A stretch of DNA of 64,000 bases from Streptomyces sp. CBMA152 (GTDB taxonomy: Bacteria > Actinomycetota > Actinomycetes > Streptomycetales > Streptomycetaceae). Below are positions 34,360 through 42,468 of the stretch, piece after piece. The DNA is taken from NCBI RefSeq assembly GCF_014596475.1, contig NZ_MECJ01000002.1:186001-250000 (forward strand), read 5' to 3'. The notes under the pieces are model-generated. The model had not been told where the DNA came from, did not search any database, and worked only from the letters and a program-made list of their open reading frames with translations. Both the position numbers and the translations under genes were made by a program. Every line of letters starts with the position of its first letter. Positions within the stretch are counted from its first letter, which is position 1.

Positions 34360-35712
34360 TCAGAACTCGAACGACTCGTGGTGGACGCGGCGGCCGGGCA
34401 CACCGGCCTCGCGCAGCGCGCGCCGGGCCGCCTCGGTCATACCGGGCGGGCCGCAGAGGTATACGTCGTGCGCGGCCAGATCCGGTACCAGTGCGCTCAG
34501 GGCGTGTGCCGTGAGGGGTGCGTCGCCGTCCGCGAGGTAGTGGACCCGCGCGTGGCGGGCGGCGGCTATGGCGTCGAGTTCGGCGCGCAGGGCGAAGTCC
34601 TCGGTGCGGCGCGCCCGGTAGAGGAGTGTCACCTCGCCCGGCAGGGTCTCGAAGAGCGTCCGCAGCGGTGTGATGCCGACGCCGCCGCCGAGGAGCAGCA
34701 CCTTGCCGGAGGTGCGCCGGTCCGCCGTGAAGCTGCCGTAGGGGCCCTCGGCCCAGACCCGGGTGCCGGGGGCGAGCCGGGCCAGCGCCGCGCTGTGGCC
34801 GCCGGCGGCCTTCACGGTGATGCGCAGCCAGCCGGGGTGGGCGGCAGCCGACAGGGAGTACGGGCTCGCCGTCCACCACAGTCCCCGGGCGAGGAACCGC
34901 CAGCGCAGGAACTGGCCCGGCTCGGCGCCCAGTTCGGCCAGACGCTCACCCGTGAGGTACACGGAGACGACGCCCGGTGCCTCGGGGTGGACGGCCGCGA
35001 CCCGCAGCCGGTGGCGCAGACCACGCCGTACGGGACCGGCGAAGCGGTACCACAGGACCAGGGCCGCGACGCCGAGATACAGGGCGTACCAGGCCAACTG
35101 TGCCGAGCGGTTGCCCACGAAGTCCGCGCCGTTGGACAGCTGGTGGCCGAAGGCGAGGAAGACCGCGAGATAGGTGGCGAAGTGGAGGTAGTGCCACACC
35201 TCGTAACTCATCCTGCGGCGGGCGGCGCGGGCGGAGACCACGCCCGTGGCCACCAGCAGCAGAAAGCCGATGGTGCCCTTGAGGAGGTCCGGGTAGTGCA
35301 GGACCAGCGCGGACGTCTGGCTCACCACGGAGGCGTGGGACGTCAGCGAGTAGCCCCAGATGATCAGCAGCACGTGCGCGAGGATCAGCGCGACCGTGCC
35401 CCGGCCGACCACCGCGTGCCAGCGGGCCAGCCGGTCGGTGCCGACGCGGTGGTCCAGGGCCGGGACCCGGGCCATCAGCGCCAGCAGGACAGCGCAGGCG
35501 TACCCGGCGAGGAGGCCGGTCATGCGCCCCGCGCCCGTCAGCCAGCCCGCCGGGCCCACCACGGAGGTGGTGTCGCTCCACCACAGGGCCAGCACGCCGA
35601 GCCCGCCCGCCCCGATGACCAGGGGTGCGAGGAACGGCACGACATCGCGACGTGGCCGCCGATGGCGCAGACCCCCGCTCGTACGAGGGGTGGGCGTGAA
35701 GGCGGTGGCCAT
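34360..35712 (-). CDS. Ferric reductase-like membrane flavoprotein
   Basis: A 450-residue protein. The N-terminal half is a ferric-reductase-like transmembrane domain with ~6 helices (LIGAGGLGVLALWW..., and haem-ligand-type His in LARWHAVVGRGTVALILAHVLL and WHYLHFATYLAVFLAFGHQL). The second half is a ferredoxin-NADP reductase module: FAD-binding WTASPYSLSAA, the glycine loop LLLGGGVGITPLRTLFE, and DVYLCGPPGMTEAAR for nicotinamide. It takes electrons from NAD(P)H in the cytoplasm and passes them through haems to the outer face, probably to the FMN-binding partner. ATG follows GGAGGAG. It is divergent from the two-component system genes. Confidence 0.9.
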   Translation of the reverse strand: MATAFTPTPRTSGGLRHRRPRRDVVPFLAPLVIGAGGLGVLALWWSDTTSVVGPAGWLTGAGRMTGLLAGYACAVLLALMARVPALDHRVGTDRLARWHAVVGRGTVALILAHVLLIIWGYSLTSHASVVSQTSALVLHYPDLLKGTIGFLLLVATGVVSARAARRRMSYEVWHYLHFATYLAVFLAFGHQLSNGADFVGNRSAQLAWYALYLGVAALVLWYRFAGPVRRGLRHRLRVAAVHPEAPGVVSVYLTGERLAELGAEPGQFLRWRFLARGLWWTASPYSLSAAAHPGWLRITVKAAGGHSAALARLAPGTRVWAEGPYGSFTADRRTSGKVLLLGGGVGITPLRTLFETLPGEVTLLYRARRTEDFALRAELDAIAAARHARVHYLADGDAPLTAHALSALVPDLAAHDVYLCGPPGMTEAARRALREAGVPGRRVHHESFEF

Positions 35713-35780
35713 GAGGACTCCTCCGGAAGGGTTCGCTCCGGTGATGGACGGCCAGCTTCACAGGGCAACCTCTGCGTACT

Positions 35781-35825
35781 CTCTGAATCGGCCTCCGCTG
35801 AGACGATTCAGAGGAAACTCAGAGG
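35781..35825. promoter_or_regulatory. Repeat block between ferric-reductase operon and response regulator
   Basis: Two patterns overlap. CTCTGAATCG (35781-35790) and CGATTCAGAG (35804-35813) form a perfect 10-bp inverted repeat. TCAGAGG at 35808-35814 recurs at 35819-35825, an 11-bp direct-repeat period typical of OmpR-type regulators. It lies in the 160-bp divergent promoter and is the likely binding site of the adjacent regulator. Confidence 0.65.
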
Positions 35826-35872
35826 CGCCGCACATCTCGCGGCGGGCCGGTCCGGGGGATGCTGGGCACACC

Positions 35873-36607
35873 ATGGAAGAGCGCCCCGCCACCTCCCCGC
35901 TGCTGCGCCCGGACGGCGACCCCGTGCGGGTCCTCGTCGTCGACGACGAACCCGACCTCACCGACGTCCTGGCAGGTGTCCTGACCAGCGAGGGCTTCGC
36001 CGTCCGCACCGCTGCCGACGGGGCCACCGCGCTGGAGACGGCCCGTGACTTCCGTCCCGACGCGGTCGTCCTGGACTGGATGCTCCCCGACATCGACGGT
36101 CTGCGGGTGCTGCGCGAGCTGCGCCGCGAGTCGGCGGGCATGTGCGTGCTGTTCCTCACCGCCCGCGACGCGGTGGAGGACCGCATCACCGGCATCACCG
36201 CGGGCGGCGACGACTACGTGACGAAGCCCTTCAGCCTGGAGGAGGTCCTGGCCCGGCTGCGCGGACTGCTGCGGCGGGCCGGGATGAGCCGGGCGCCCGG
36301 CCAGAACTGGATCACGGTCGGCGACCTCATGATGGACGAGGAGGCGCGCGAGGTCCGGCGCGCGGACACGGTCATCGAGCTCTCGCGCACCGAGTTCGAG
36401 CTGCTGCGGTTCCTCATGCGCAACCCCCGGCGCGTGCTGTCCAAGGACCAGATCCTCGACCGGGTCTGGGCGTACGACTTCGGTGGCCGGGCCCATATCG
36501 TCGAGCTGTACATCAGCTATCTGCGCAAGAAGATCGACGTTGGCCGGGTGCCGATGATCCATACGGTCCGGGGCATGGGATACGTCCTGAAGCCGGAGTC
36601 GTCGTGA
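35873..36607 (+). CDS. OmpR/PhoB-type response regulator
   Basis: A 244-residue regulator. The receiver domain has VLVVDDEPD, the phospho-acceptor Asp68 in VVLDWMLPD and the Lys in DYVTKPFS. A linker leads to a winged-helix output domain (IELSRTEFELLRFLMRNPRRVLSKDQILDRVW; VELYISYLRKKID). It overlaps the kinase gene by GTGA. The repeat block in its promoter suggests that it controls itself and the divergent ferric-reductase/FMN-binding/ApbE operon. The starting ATG at 35873 has only a weak ribosome site (GGGGGAT further up). Confidence 0.93.
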   Translation: MEERPATSPLLRPDGDPVRVLVVDDEPDLTDVLAGVLTSEGFAVRTAADGATALETARDFRPDAVVLDWMLPDIDGLRVLRELRRESAGMCVLFLTARDAVEDRITGITAGGDDYVTKPFSLEEVLARLRGLLRRAGMSRAPGQNWITVGDLMMDEEAREVRRADTVIELSRTEFELLRFLMRNPRRVLSKDQILDRVWAYDFGGRAHIVELYISYLRKKIDVGRVPMIHTVRGMGYVLKPESS

Positions 36608-38040
36608 GAGCACTCTCGAGACGGCTCGTGCCCCGCACGCTGCGCTGCCAGCTGACCGCCGGGCTCGTCACGCTGCTCGCGCTGGCGTGCCTCGCCGTCG
36701 GCGTCACCACCGTCCTCGCCCTCGAAGGCTTTCTGCGGGGGCGCCTGGACCAGCAGCTCACCTCCTCCGGCGGGCGCTTCGCGGCGAGCCTGGAACACGA
36801 GGCCAAGCCCGACGCCGACAACGTCTTCGACACCCGGGGCCAGGCCGAGTCCACCTTCGGCGCCCGGCTCCTCAATGGCGTCGTCACCCAGGCCGCCGTG
36901 GTCCACGACGCGGCCGACCATCGTGTCCCGCTCACCCCGGCCGATCGCCACGCCCTCGCGTCCGTACCGGTCGACGGGCACGGGCACGACATCCACCTCG
37001 ACCGGCTCAGGGCCTACCGTGTCATCGCGGTGCACGGCGACGACCAGGACGTGCTCATCACCGGGCTGCCGCTGCATCCGATCGAGGAGACGCTGCACCG
37101 GCTCGAAGCGGTCGAGGCCGTGGTGTTCGGCGTCGCCCTGGTGGCCACCGGAATCGCGGGCGCGCTGTGGGTGCGGCTCTCCCTGCGGCCCCTGCGGCGG
37201 GTCACCGTACAGGCGGCCAACGTTGCCCAACTGCCGCTCGCCAGCGGCGAGATCGCGATGCCGGAGCCGCTGGCGGACGCCGATCCGGCCACCGAGGTCG
37301 GCACGGTCGGCAACGCGCTCAACCATATGCTCGGCCATATCGAGGACGCCCTGAAACGGCGTCATGCCAGCGAGGAGCGGCTGCGCCACTTCGCCGCGGA
37401 CGCCAGCCACGAACTGCGCACCCCGCTCGCCAACATCCGCGGTCACGCCGAGCTCGCCCTGCGCCACCAGGGCTCCGTGCCCCCGGCCGTCCATCACGCG
37501 CTGGAGCGCATCGACGCCGAGTCGCAGCGTATGACGGGTCTCGTCGACGATCTGCTGCTGCTCGCCCGCCTCGACGCGGGGCGCCCGCTGGAGCGCGAGA
37601 GCGTCGATCTGACACTGCTCGTTCTCAACGCGCTCGACGACGCCCGCGCCGCCGGTCCCGGCCACCGCTGGCTGCTTGACCTGCCCGAGGAGCCGGTCAC
37701 CGTGACGGGCGACGCCCACCGCCTCCAGCAGGCCATCGGCAACCTCCTCGCCAACGCCCGCACCCACACCCCGCCCGGCACCGAGGTGACCGTCGCCCTG
37801 TCCACCGAGGGCGCCGGGGCCGTGCTCACCGTGACGGACGACGGGCCGGGCATCCCTCCGGAGCTCCAGCCGGAGGTCTTCGGCCGTTTCGTCCGCGCCG
37901 ATCACGCCCGCTCACGCAGCACGGGCAGCACCGGCCTCGGCCTCGCCATCGTGCACGCCGTGGTCACCGGCCACCAGGGCACGGTCGACGTCACCAGCCG
38001 CCCCGGCCACACCGTCTTCCGCATCACGCTGCCGGGCTGA
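36604..38040 (+). CDS. Sensor histidine kinase
   Basis: A 478-residue kinase starting with GTG inside the response regulator stop (GTGA overlap). Two membrane helices (LVTLLALACLAVGVTTVLAL and VVFGVALVATGIAGALWV) enclose a ~120-residue extracytoplasmic sensor. A HAMP linker follows, then the dimerisation box ASHELRTPLANIRGH with phospho-accepting His269, and the ATPase motifs NLLANARTH (N), VTDDGPGIPPE (G1) and GSTGLGLAIVHAV (G2). It pairs with the adjacent regulator. Its last 129 bases overlap the 3' end of the convergent MFS gene. Confidence 0.93.
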   Translation: MRALSRRLVPRTLRCQLTAGLVTLLALACLAVGVTTVLALEGFLRGRLDQQLTSSGGRFAASLEHEAKPDADNVFDTRGQAESTFGARLLNGVVTQAAVVHDAADHRVPLTPADRHALASVPVDGHGHDIHLDRLRAYRVIAVHGDDQDVLITGLPLHPIEETLHRLEAVEAVVFGVALVATGIAGALWVRLSLRPLRRVTVQAANVAQLPLASGEIAMPEPLADADPATEVGTVGNALNHMLGHIEDALKRRHASEERLRHFAADASHELRTPLANIRGHAELALRHQGSVPPAVHHALERIDAESQRMTGLVDDLLLLARLDAGRPLERESVDLTLLVLNALDDARAAGPGHRWLLDLPEEPVTVTGDAHRLQQAIGNLLANARTHTPPGTEVTVALSTEGAGAVLTVTDDGPGIPPELQPEVFGRFVRADHARSRSTGSTGLGLAIVHAVVTGHQGTVDVTSRPGHTVFRITLPG

Positions 38041-39219
38041 GCGCCGAGCCGCGGGACCCATCGCGTACGACGCCACGAGTATCGCGCCGCCGAGCACCAG
38101 CCATCCCGGGGTTCCCCAGTCCACCAGGAGCGCGGTCAGCAGCAGGGGGCCCAGGGTGCGGGCCACCGTGACGCCCGTACCGAACAGGCCCTGGTACTCG
38201 CCGATCCGGTCGGCCGGGGCGAGGCCGAAGCCGAGCTGCCAGGAGCCCGCCGAGTGCAGCATTTCGGCCACCACGAGCAGCACCGACCCGGCCAGGAGCG
38301 CCGCGACGGCCACCCAGGTGGAGCTGCCGAACGCCGACAGCGCGAAGACCAGGCAGGTCGCGAACATGACGGCGCCGGACCGGCGTACGGCACGTATCGC
38401 CGTCCCAAGTCCCGTGACACTACCGGCCGTTCGTACCTGGAAGAGCATCACGGCGCCAGTGTTGAGGACGAACAGCGCCGAGACGAGCCAGGCCGGCGCG
38501 TTCGTACGCTCGGTGATCCACAGCGGCAGCCCCAGGCTGAGCAGCGGCATCCGCAGCAGCAGGACGGTGTTGAGGAGAGCGACCACGACGTACGGCCGGT
38601 CGCGCAGCACCATGAGGCGGCCGTCCTTGCCGGTGGGCACCGGTTCCACTGCGGGCAGTCGCCACAGCAGCAGCGCGCACACCAGGAAGCTCGCCGCGTC
38701 CATGGCGAAGACCGTGAGATACGCGCCGGTCGTGCCCGCGCGCAGGGCCACACCGCCGAGCGCCGCGCCCACCGCGAGCCCGGCGTTGAGCGTCGCCTGG
38801 AGGCGGGCGAGCAGGCCCGTCCGCTCGCCCTCGGGGACGAGCCCGGCGAGCAGCGACTGGCGGGCCGCGGCGAGTCCGGACTGGGCCGTGGCGTAGAGGC
38901 AGGCGGCTATGACGAAGGGCAGGAAGGCGCGGACGAACAGGAACGACGCGACCGCCGCGCTCGTCGCCAGGGCCAGCAGCACCGCCGTCCCCCGGGGCCC
39001 GCGCCGGTCCGCGAGCCGCCCGAGCGGCACGCCCGCGACGGACCCGATCGCCCAGGCCACGGTGAGCCCGAGCCCGACACGCGCCGGGGAGAGGCCGACG
39101 ACGTGGGTGAAGTAGAGCGCGGAGGTGACGTAGTAGGCGCCGTCGCCCACGGAGTTGCTGAGCTGGGCGAGCGCGAGGAGGCGTCGCGGGCCCGCGAAAG
39201 GCGTCTGCCAGATCTTCAT
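37912..39219 (-). CDS. MFS transporter, 3' end overlapping the kinase gene
   Basis: A 435-residue, 12-helix carrier. The start is ATG at 39219 (MKIWQTPFAGPRRLL); GTG at 39225 is an alternative. Motif A appears as GVPLGRLADRRGPRGTA. The normal protein seems to end near AILVASYAMGPAARRSA. From there the frame runs on antisense to the kinase gene and adds ~40 Asp/Gly/Ala-rich residues that look non-functional. The true stop is thus 129 bases inside the neighbouring convergent gene. A 33-bp interrupted palindrome upstream of the start is a likely operator. The substrate is unknown. Confidence 0.82.
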   Translation of the reverse strand: MKIWQTPFAGPRRLLALAQLSNSVGDGAYYVTSALYFTHVVGLSPARVGLGLTVAWAIGSVAGVPLGRLADRRGPRGTAVLLALATSAAVASFLFVRAFLPFVIAACLYATAQSGLAAARQSLLAGLVPEGERTGLLARLQATLNAGLAVGAALGGVALRAGTTGAYLTVFAMDAASFLVCALLLWRLPAVEPVPTGKDGRLMVLRDRPYVVVALLNTVLLLRMPLLSLGLPLWITERTNAPAWLVSALFVLNTGAVMLFQVRTAGSVTGLGTAIRAVRRSGAVMFATCLVFALSAFGSSTWVAVAALLAGSVLLVVAEMLHSAGSWQLGFGLAPADRIGEYQGLFGTGVTVARTLGPLLLTALLVDWGTPGWLVLGGAILVASYAMGPAARRSARQRDAEDGVAGAAGDVDRALVAGDHGVHDGEAEAGAARAA

Positions 39220-39253
39220 GGACACGACACTATGGCCCCGGTGGCCCTGTTGG

Positions 39254-39286
39254 GTGGTCCATTGAACATCTTGATCAATGGGCCAC
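39254..39286. promoter_or_regulatory. Interrupted palindrome upstream of the MFS gene
   Basis: GTGG-t-CCATTGA and TCAATGG-g-CCAC face each other across 9 bases: 11 of 12 arm positions match. It lies 35-67 bp upstream of the MFS start. This is a convincing operator for a dimeric repressor, but no regulator gene is adjacent. Confidence 0.55.
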
Positions 39287-39408
39287 TTGAGGCGGTGTCA
39301 CCTGGCGTTCATGGGGCCTGAACGCGCCATGTGGCGCCGACCGCCTGCGCAGCGGTGGCACCACATGTGCACGTGCGTCCGGAGGGGCTCAGGGATGAGC
39401 CGGCCGGC

Positions 39409-39765
39409 TCAGTAGTGGTGGCGGTCGCCGCGGTCGTTGTCCGACTTGCAGTCGTTCTCGTAGAACGAGCCGCGGTTGGCGCTGCTGCCCATGGCGGTGT
39501 GGCACTCGTGGCTCTTGCCGTGGTCACGGCCGTAGCTGTGGTGGCGACCGTAGTCGTTGTCGCGGCCGTAGCTGTTGCTGTGGCGGCCGTTGTCGTTGTC
39601 GCGGCCGTAGCTGTCGTTGTGACGGCCGTAGTCGTGGTCGCGGTTGTAGTTGTGGTGGCGACCGTTGTCGTGGTCGCAGTCGTCGTGGGCGAGGGCGGAT
39701 CCGGCCCCGCCGAGGACCGCGCCGAGGGCCAGGACACTGGCGGCGATCGTGGTACGCAAACGCAT
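39409..39765 (-). CDS. Small secreted His/Asp/Asn-rich repeat protein
   Basis: A 118-residue protein. ATG at 39765 follows AGGAGA. A signal peptide (residues 1-26, ending AGSALA) is followed by a mature part made of imperfect repeats around YGRDNDxGRH. It is rich in His, Asp, Asn, Arg, Gly and Tyr, with almost no hydrophobic residues. Three cysteines lie near its ends (DDCDHD, SHECHT, ENDCKS). It should be disordered and exported. Binding of metal ions through His/Asp is plausible; a role at the cell surface is another guess. No named family is recognised. Confidence 0.75.
   Translation of the reverse strand: MRLRTTIAASVLALGAVLGGAGSALAHDDCDHDNGRHHNYNRDHDYGRHNDSYGRDNDNGRHSNSYGRDNDYGRHHSYGRDHGKSHECHTAMGSSANRGSFYENDCKSDNDRGDRHHY
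39514..39663. repeat. Short tandem repeats inside the His-rich gene
   Basis: Degenerate ~30- to 36-base units (GTCGTTGTCGCGGCCGTAGC-like) repeat four to five times and encode the YGRDNDxGRH motif. Unit number could vary by slippage. Confidence 0.65.
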
Positions 39766-39860
39766 GTGTTCTCCTGTGAATCGGAGACGGAACGTGACCT
39801 TGTCAGCGATCACCGTTACGGGCAGCGACGAAACCTGGCTTCACCCGACCGCCGAGGGTG

Positions 39861-41297
39861 TTAACCCGGTTCCCCGATCCCCGGGTGCGGCTTCGCCGTC
39901 CGGCGGGTTCGATTGCGGACGGTGGCCCGGAGCGGGGTCGCGGGTTGCAGGAGCAGTCCGGCGTGCGGCCTCGCCTCGGTGCCGGGCAGGTCGAGGTGGC
40001 AGCGCTGGGCGAGGGTGGCCAGCACCAGGGCGGCCTCGACCTGGGCGAACCGCGCGCCCAGGCAGGTGCGCTGGCCGCCGCCGAACGGGAACCAGGAGTG
40101 GTCGGGCACCGCGTCCGGGGCGTCGGCGCCCCAGCGTTCGGGGCGGAACCTCCCGGGCTCGGGGAACCAGCGCGGGTCCCGGTGGGCGGTCCACTGGCTG
40201 CACCACACGATGGTGCCGGCGGGGATACGCGTCCCGCCGAGCGTGGCGCCCTCGCGGGCGACCGCGGGGACGGTCCAGACCGGGGGATAGAGGCGCATCG
40301 CCTCCTTGACGATCTGCCGGGTCCAGGCGAGGTCGTCATAGTCGTCGATCGTGGGCGGCCGCCCGCCCAGCACCCGCTCCAGCTCCGCCTCCAGTCGGGC
40401 GCGCACCTCGGGCGCCCGGGCGAGCAGATAGAGAGTCCAGGTCAGGGCCGTGGAGGTGGTCTCGTGACCGGCGGCCCAGAGGGTGACCGCCTCGTCGCGC
40501 ACCTCCTTGGGCGTCAGTGGCCGACCCTCTTCGTCGCGGGCCGCGAGGAGCCGGCTGAGCAGGTCGTCCCGCTCCTCGGCGGCGCCGCCCGCCGCGAGCC
40601 GCGCCTCGATGAGGCGGTGCACCTCGGTGTCGATGGTTTCCACGGCCTTCAGTACGCGCCGCCGGGACGGGGTGCGCACCCAGGCGGGCAGGAAGAGGCC
40701 GACGCTGCGCAGCTCGTCGCCCACGGCCCGTCCCGCGAAGTCCATCGCCCGGCTCAGGGCCGCTGTCTGCTCGCCGAGGTCGTTGCCGAACAGCGTGCGC
40801 ACCACCACGCGCTGGGTGATGAGCGCCATTTCCCGGTGGACGTCGATCCGTTCGCCGTCGCGCCACCCGCCAGCCGCCGCGCCCGCGCATTCGACCATGG
40901 TGTCGGCGTACGTACGGACCTGGCGCGGCCGGACGGTGGGCTGGACCAGCGAGCGCTTGCGCCGCCAGTCGCCGCCCTTGCTGAGGAGGACGCTGTTGCC
41001 GACGACCTGCTGGAGCACCCAGCCGATCGTCAGGATGTCGTAGGTGTCCTCCCGGGCCGCAAGCATCTCCATGATGTGCTCGGGGCGGGAGACGAACAGG
41101 CTGCGCCGGGGGCCGAGTGACCAGGTCACGGCGTCCCCGAAGTCGTCGCGCAGCCGCGCGAAGAAGCTCAGCGGGTCCTTCCCGAAGGCGGGGAGATTAC
41201 CCAGCGCCGGCAGGCCGCGCGGGCCGTGCACGGGGCGCAGTGTGGGCGCTGATACGGGCAAGGGGACTCCCGGGGTGTGCCGGATGCGGTTCACCAT
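39861..41297 (-). CDS. Cytochrome P450
   Basis: A 478-residue P450. The oxygen-binding helix I motif is WAAGHETTS, helix K has KEAMR, the PERF-like segment is FRPERWG, and the haem loop is FPFGGGQRTCLG with axial Cys412. Length and proline-rich N-terminus resemble the longer class seen in CYP102/CYP4-like bacterial enzymes, which act on fatty acids or large lipophilic substrates. It should be soluble and need a separate ferredoxin; none is encoded nearby. It lies 51 bp downstream of a LysR gene on the same strand, so the two may be co-transcribed. Confidence 0.93.
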   Translation of the reverse strand: MVNRIRHTPGVPLPVSAPTLRPVHGPRGLPALGNLPAFGKDPLSFFARLRDDFGDAVTWSLGPRRSLFVSRPEHIMEMLAAREDTYDILTIGWVLQQVVGNSVLLSKGGDWRRKRSLVQPTVRPRQVRTYADTMVECAGAAAGGWRDGERIDVHREMALITQRVVVRTLFGNDLGEQTAALSRAMDFAGRAVGDELRSVGLFLPAWVRTPSRRRVLKAVETIDTEVHRLIEARLAAGGAAEERDDLLSRLLAARDEEGRPLTPKEVRDEAVTLWAAGHETTSTALTWTLYLLARAPEVRARLEAELERVLGGRPPTIDDYDDLAWTRQIVKEAMRLYPPVWTVPAVAREGATLGGTRIPAGTIVWCSQWTAHRDPRWFPEPGRFRPERWGADAPDAVPDHSWFPFGGGQRTCLGARFAQVEAALVLATLAQRCHLDLPGTEARPHAGLLLQPATPLRATVRNRTRRTAKPHPGIGEPG

Positions 41298-41348
41298 AGG
41301 GAGGTTCTGCCCGGTGTCGGGGTGCGACAGGCCAGTGGTGCCCGGACG

Positions 41349-42335
41349 TCACGCGTCCGAGGGCGGCAGCCGCTCCGGTTCGCACGGCGGATGGAGCTCG
41401 GGGTGGGCGTCCCACCAGGCCCGGTGGAAGGCGTTGTTGTCGACGTTGGCCAGATAGGCGCAGGCCGCCGCGCGATACAGCAACTCGGCCTGCTGCGGCG
41501 GGATCGCCGAGCGGTTCCAGGCGAGGCGGATACGTCCGGACAGCGGGGCGCCGAGCAGTGGCCGCATCACGGTGCCGTCCGCCTCCGGCGCCGTCGGCTG
41601 GCTCAGGGCGACCGCGCGGCCCCGGGCGATCAGGGCGTACTGCATCTTGCGATCGGTGATCCGGTGCCGCAGCGCGGGCACGAACCCGGTCCTCGCGCAG
41701 GCCTCCACCAGGGCCTCGGGCCCGCCGTCGTCGTCCTCCACCAGGGCCATCCAGGACTCGTCGGCGAGGTCGGCCAGATCGATGAACTCCCTTGTGGCCA
41801 GGGGATGTTGGGCCGATATCCGAATGGAGAACGGCTCCTCGGGGATCAGGGTGCGGACCATGGCCCCTTCGGGCAGCGGGACTTCGTGGCCGTTCACCTC
41901 GCCGTACACGATGGCGTCGTACCGTCCGGCGCCGAGCATGCGCGCCAGCGCGGTCACCGAGTGCTCCAGCTCCACGGTGATCTCGCGGCCGGACAGGGAG
42001 ATGTCGGTCTGTTCGAGGAGACCGTCCACCAGGACCAGCAGGATGCAGCCGAGCCGCAGCGGCGCGTCGGCGGCGACGGAACGCGTGCGTGTCCCCAACG
42101 CGTCCATCTCGCTGAGCACTCGGCGCGCCCGCGCCAGGACGAACCGGCCGAGCGGAGTGAGCTCCGTTCCGTACCGGCTGCGGACGAAGAGGTCGCCGCC
42201 GGTCACCCGCTCGATCCTGCGCAGCTGGGCGGAGAGCGAGGGCTGCGACACCCCCAGGCGGCGGGCCGCGCGGCCCAGACTTCCGGCCTCCGCGATCTGG
42301 CAGACAGCCTGTAAGTGCCTCAGCTCCAGCTGCAT
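41349..42335 (-). CDS. LysR-family transcriptional regulator (TTA codon)
   Basis: A 328-residue regulator. ATG at 42335 gives [22 protein letters not shown] at 42350 is a possible alternative. The winged helix is [29 protein letters not shown]. The eighth codon (42312-42314) is TTA, so translation should depend on bldA tRNA from the first turn of the protein. It is divergent from the giant M4-M28 protease gene (133 bp between starts) and lies upstream of the P450. It is a good candidate to link both to development. Confidence 0.9.
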   Translation of the reverse strand: MQLELRHLQAVCQIAEAGSLGRAARRLGVSQPSLSAQLRRIERVTGGDLFVRSRYGTELTPLGRFVLARARRVLSEMDALGTRTRSVAADAPLRLGCILLVLVDGLLEQTDISLSGREITVELEHSVTALARMLGAGRYDAIVYGEVNGHEVPLPEGAMVRTLIPEEPFSIRISAQHPLATREFIDLADLADESWMALVEDDDGGPEALVEACARTGFVPALRHRITDRKMQYALIARGRAVALSQPTAPEADGTVMRPLLGAPLSGRIRLAWNRSAIPPQQAELLYRAAACAYLANVDNNAFHRAWWDAHPELHPPCEPERLPPSDA

Positions 42336-42468
42336 CTTCCGAACGTACACAGCACGTCTTCAGCAGGCCATAACCCGCGTCCTATGCCCGATTGGTATGT
42401 ACCTATTTTGCCATGTCCACGTCCATACTCGGCGGCGAAGCACAGGCCCCCCACGATCGGAGTGGACG

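Noticed and set aside
39514..39663. CRISPR-like array
   Set aside because: The repeats are degenerate, have no unique spacers of equal length and encode an in-frame protein repeat.
41572..42468. Upstream in-frame extension of the double protease (about 300 codons)
   Set aside because: It is antisense to the LysR gene, Ser/Arg-rich and precedes a typical signal peptide; the TTG at 42469 with GGAG is the better start.
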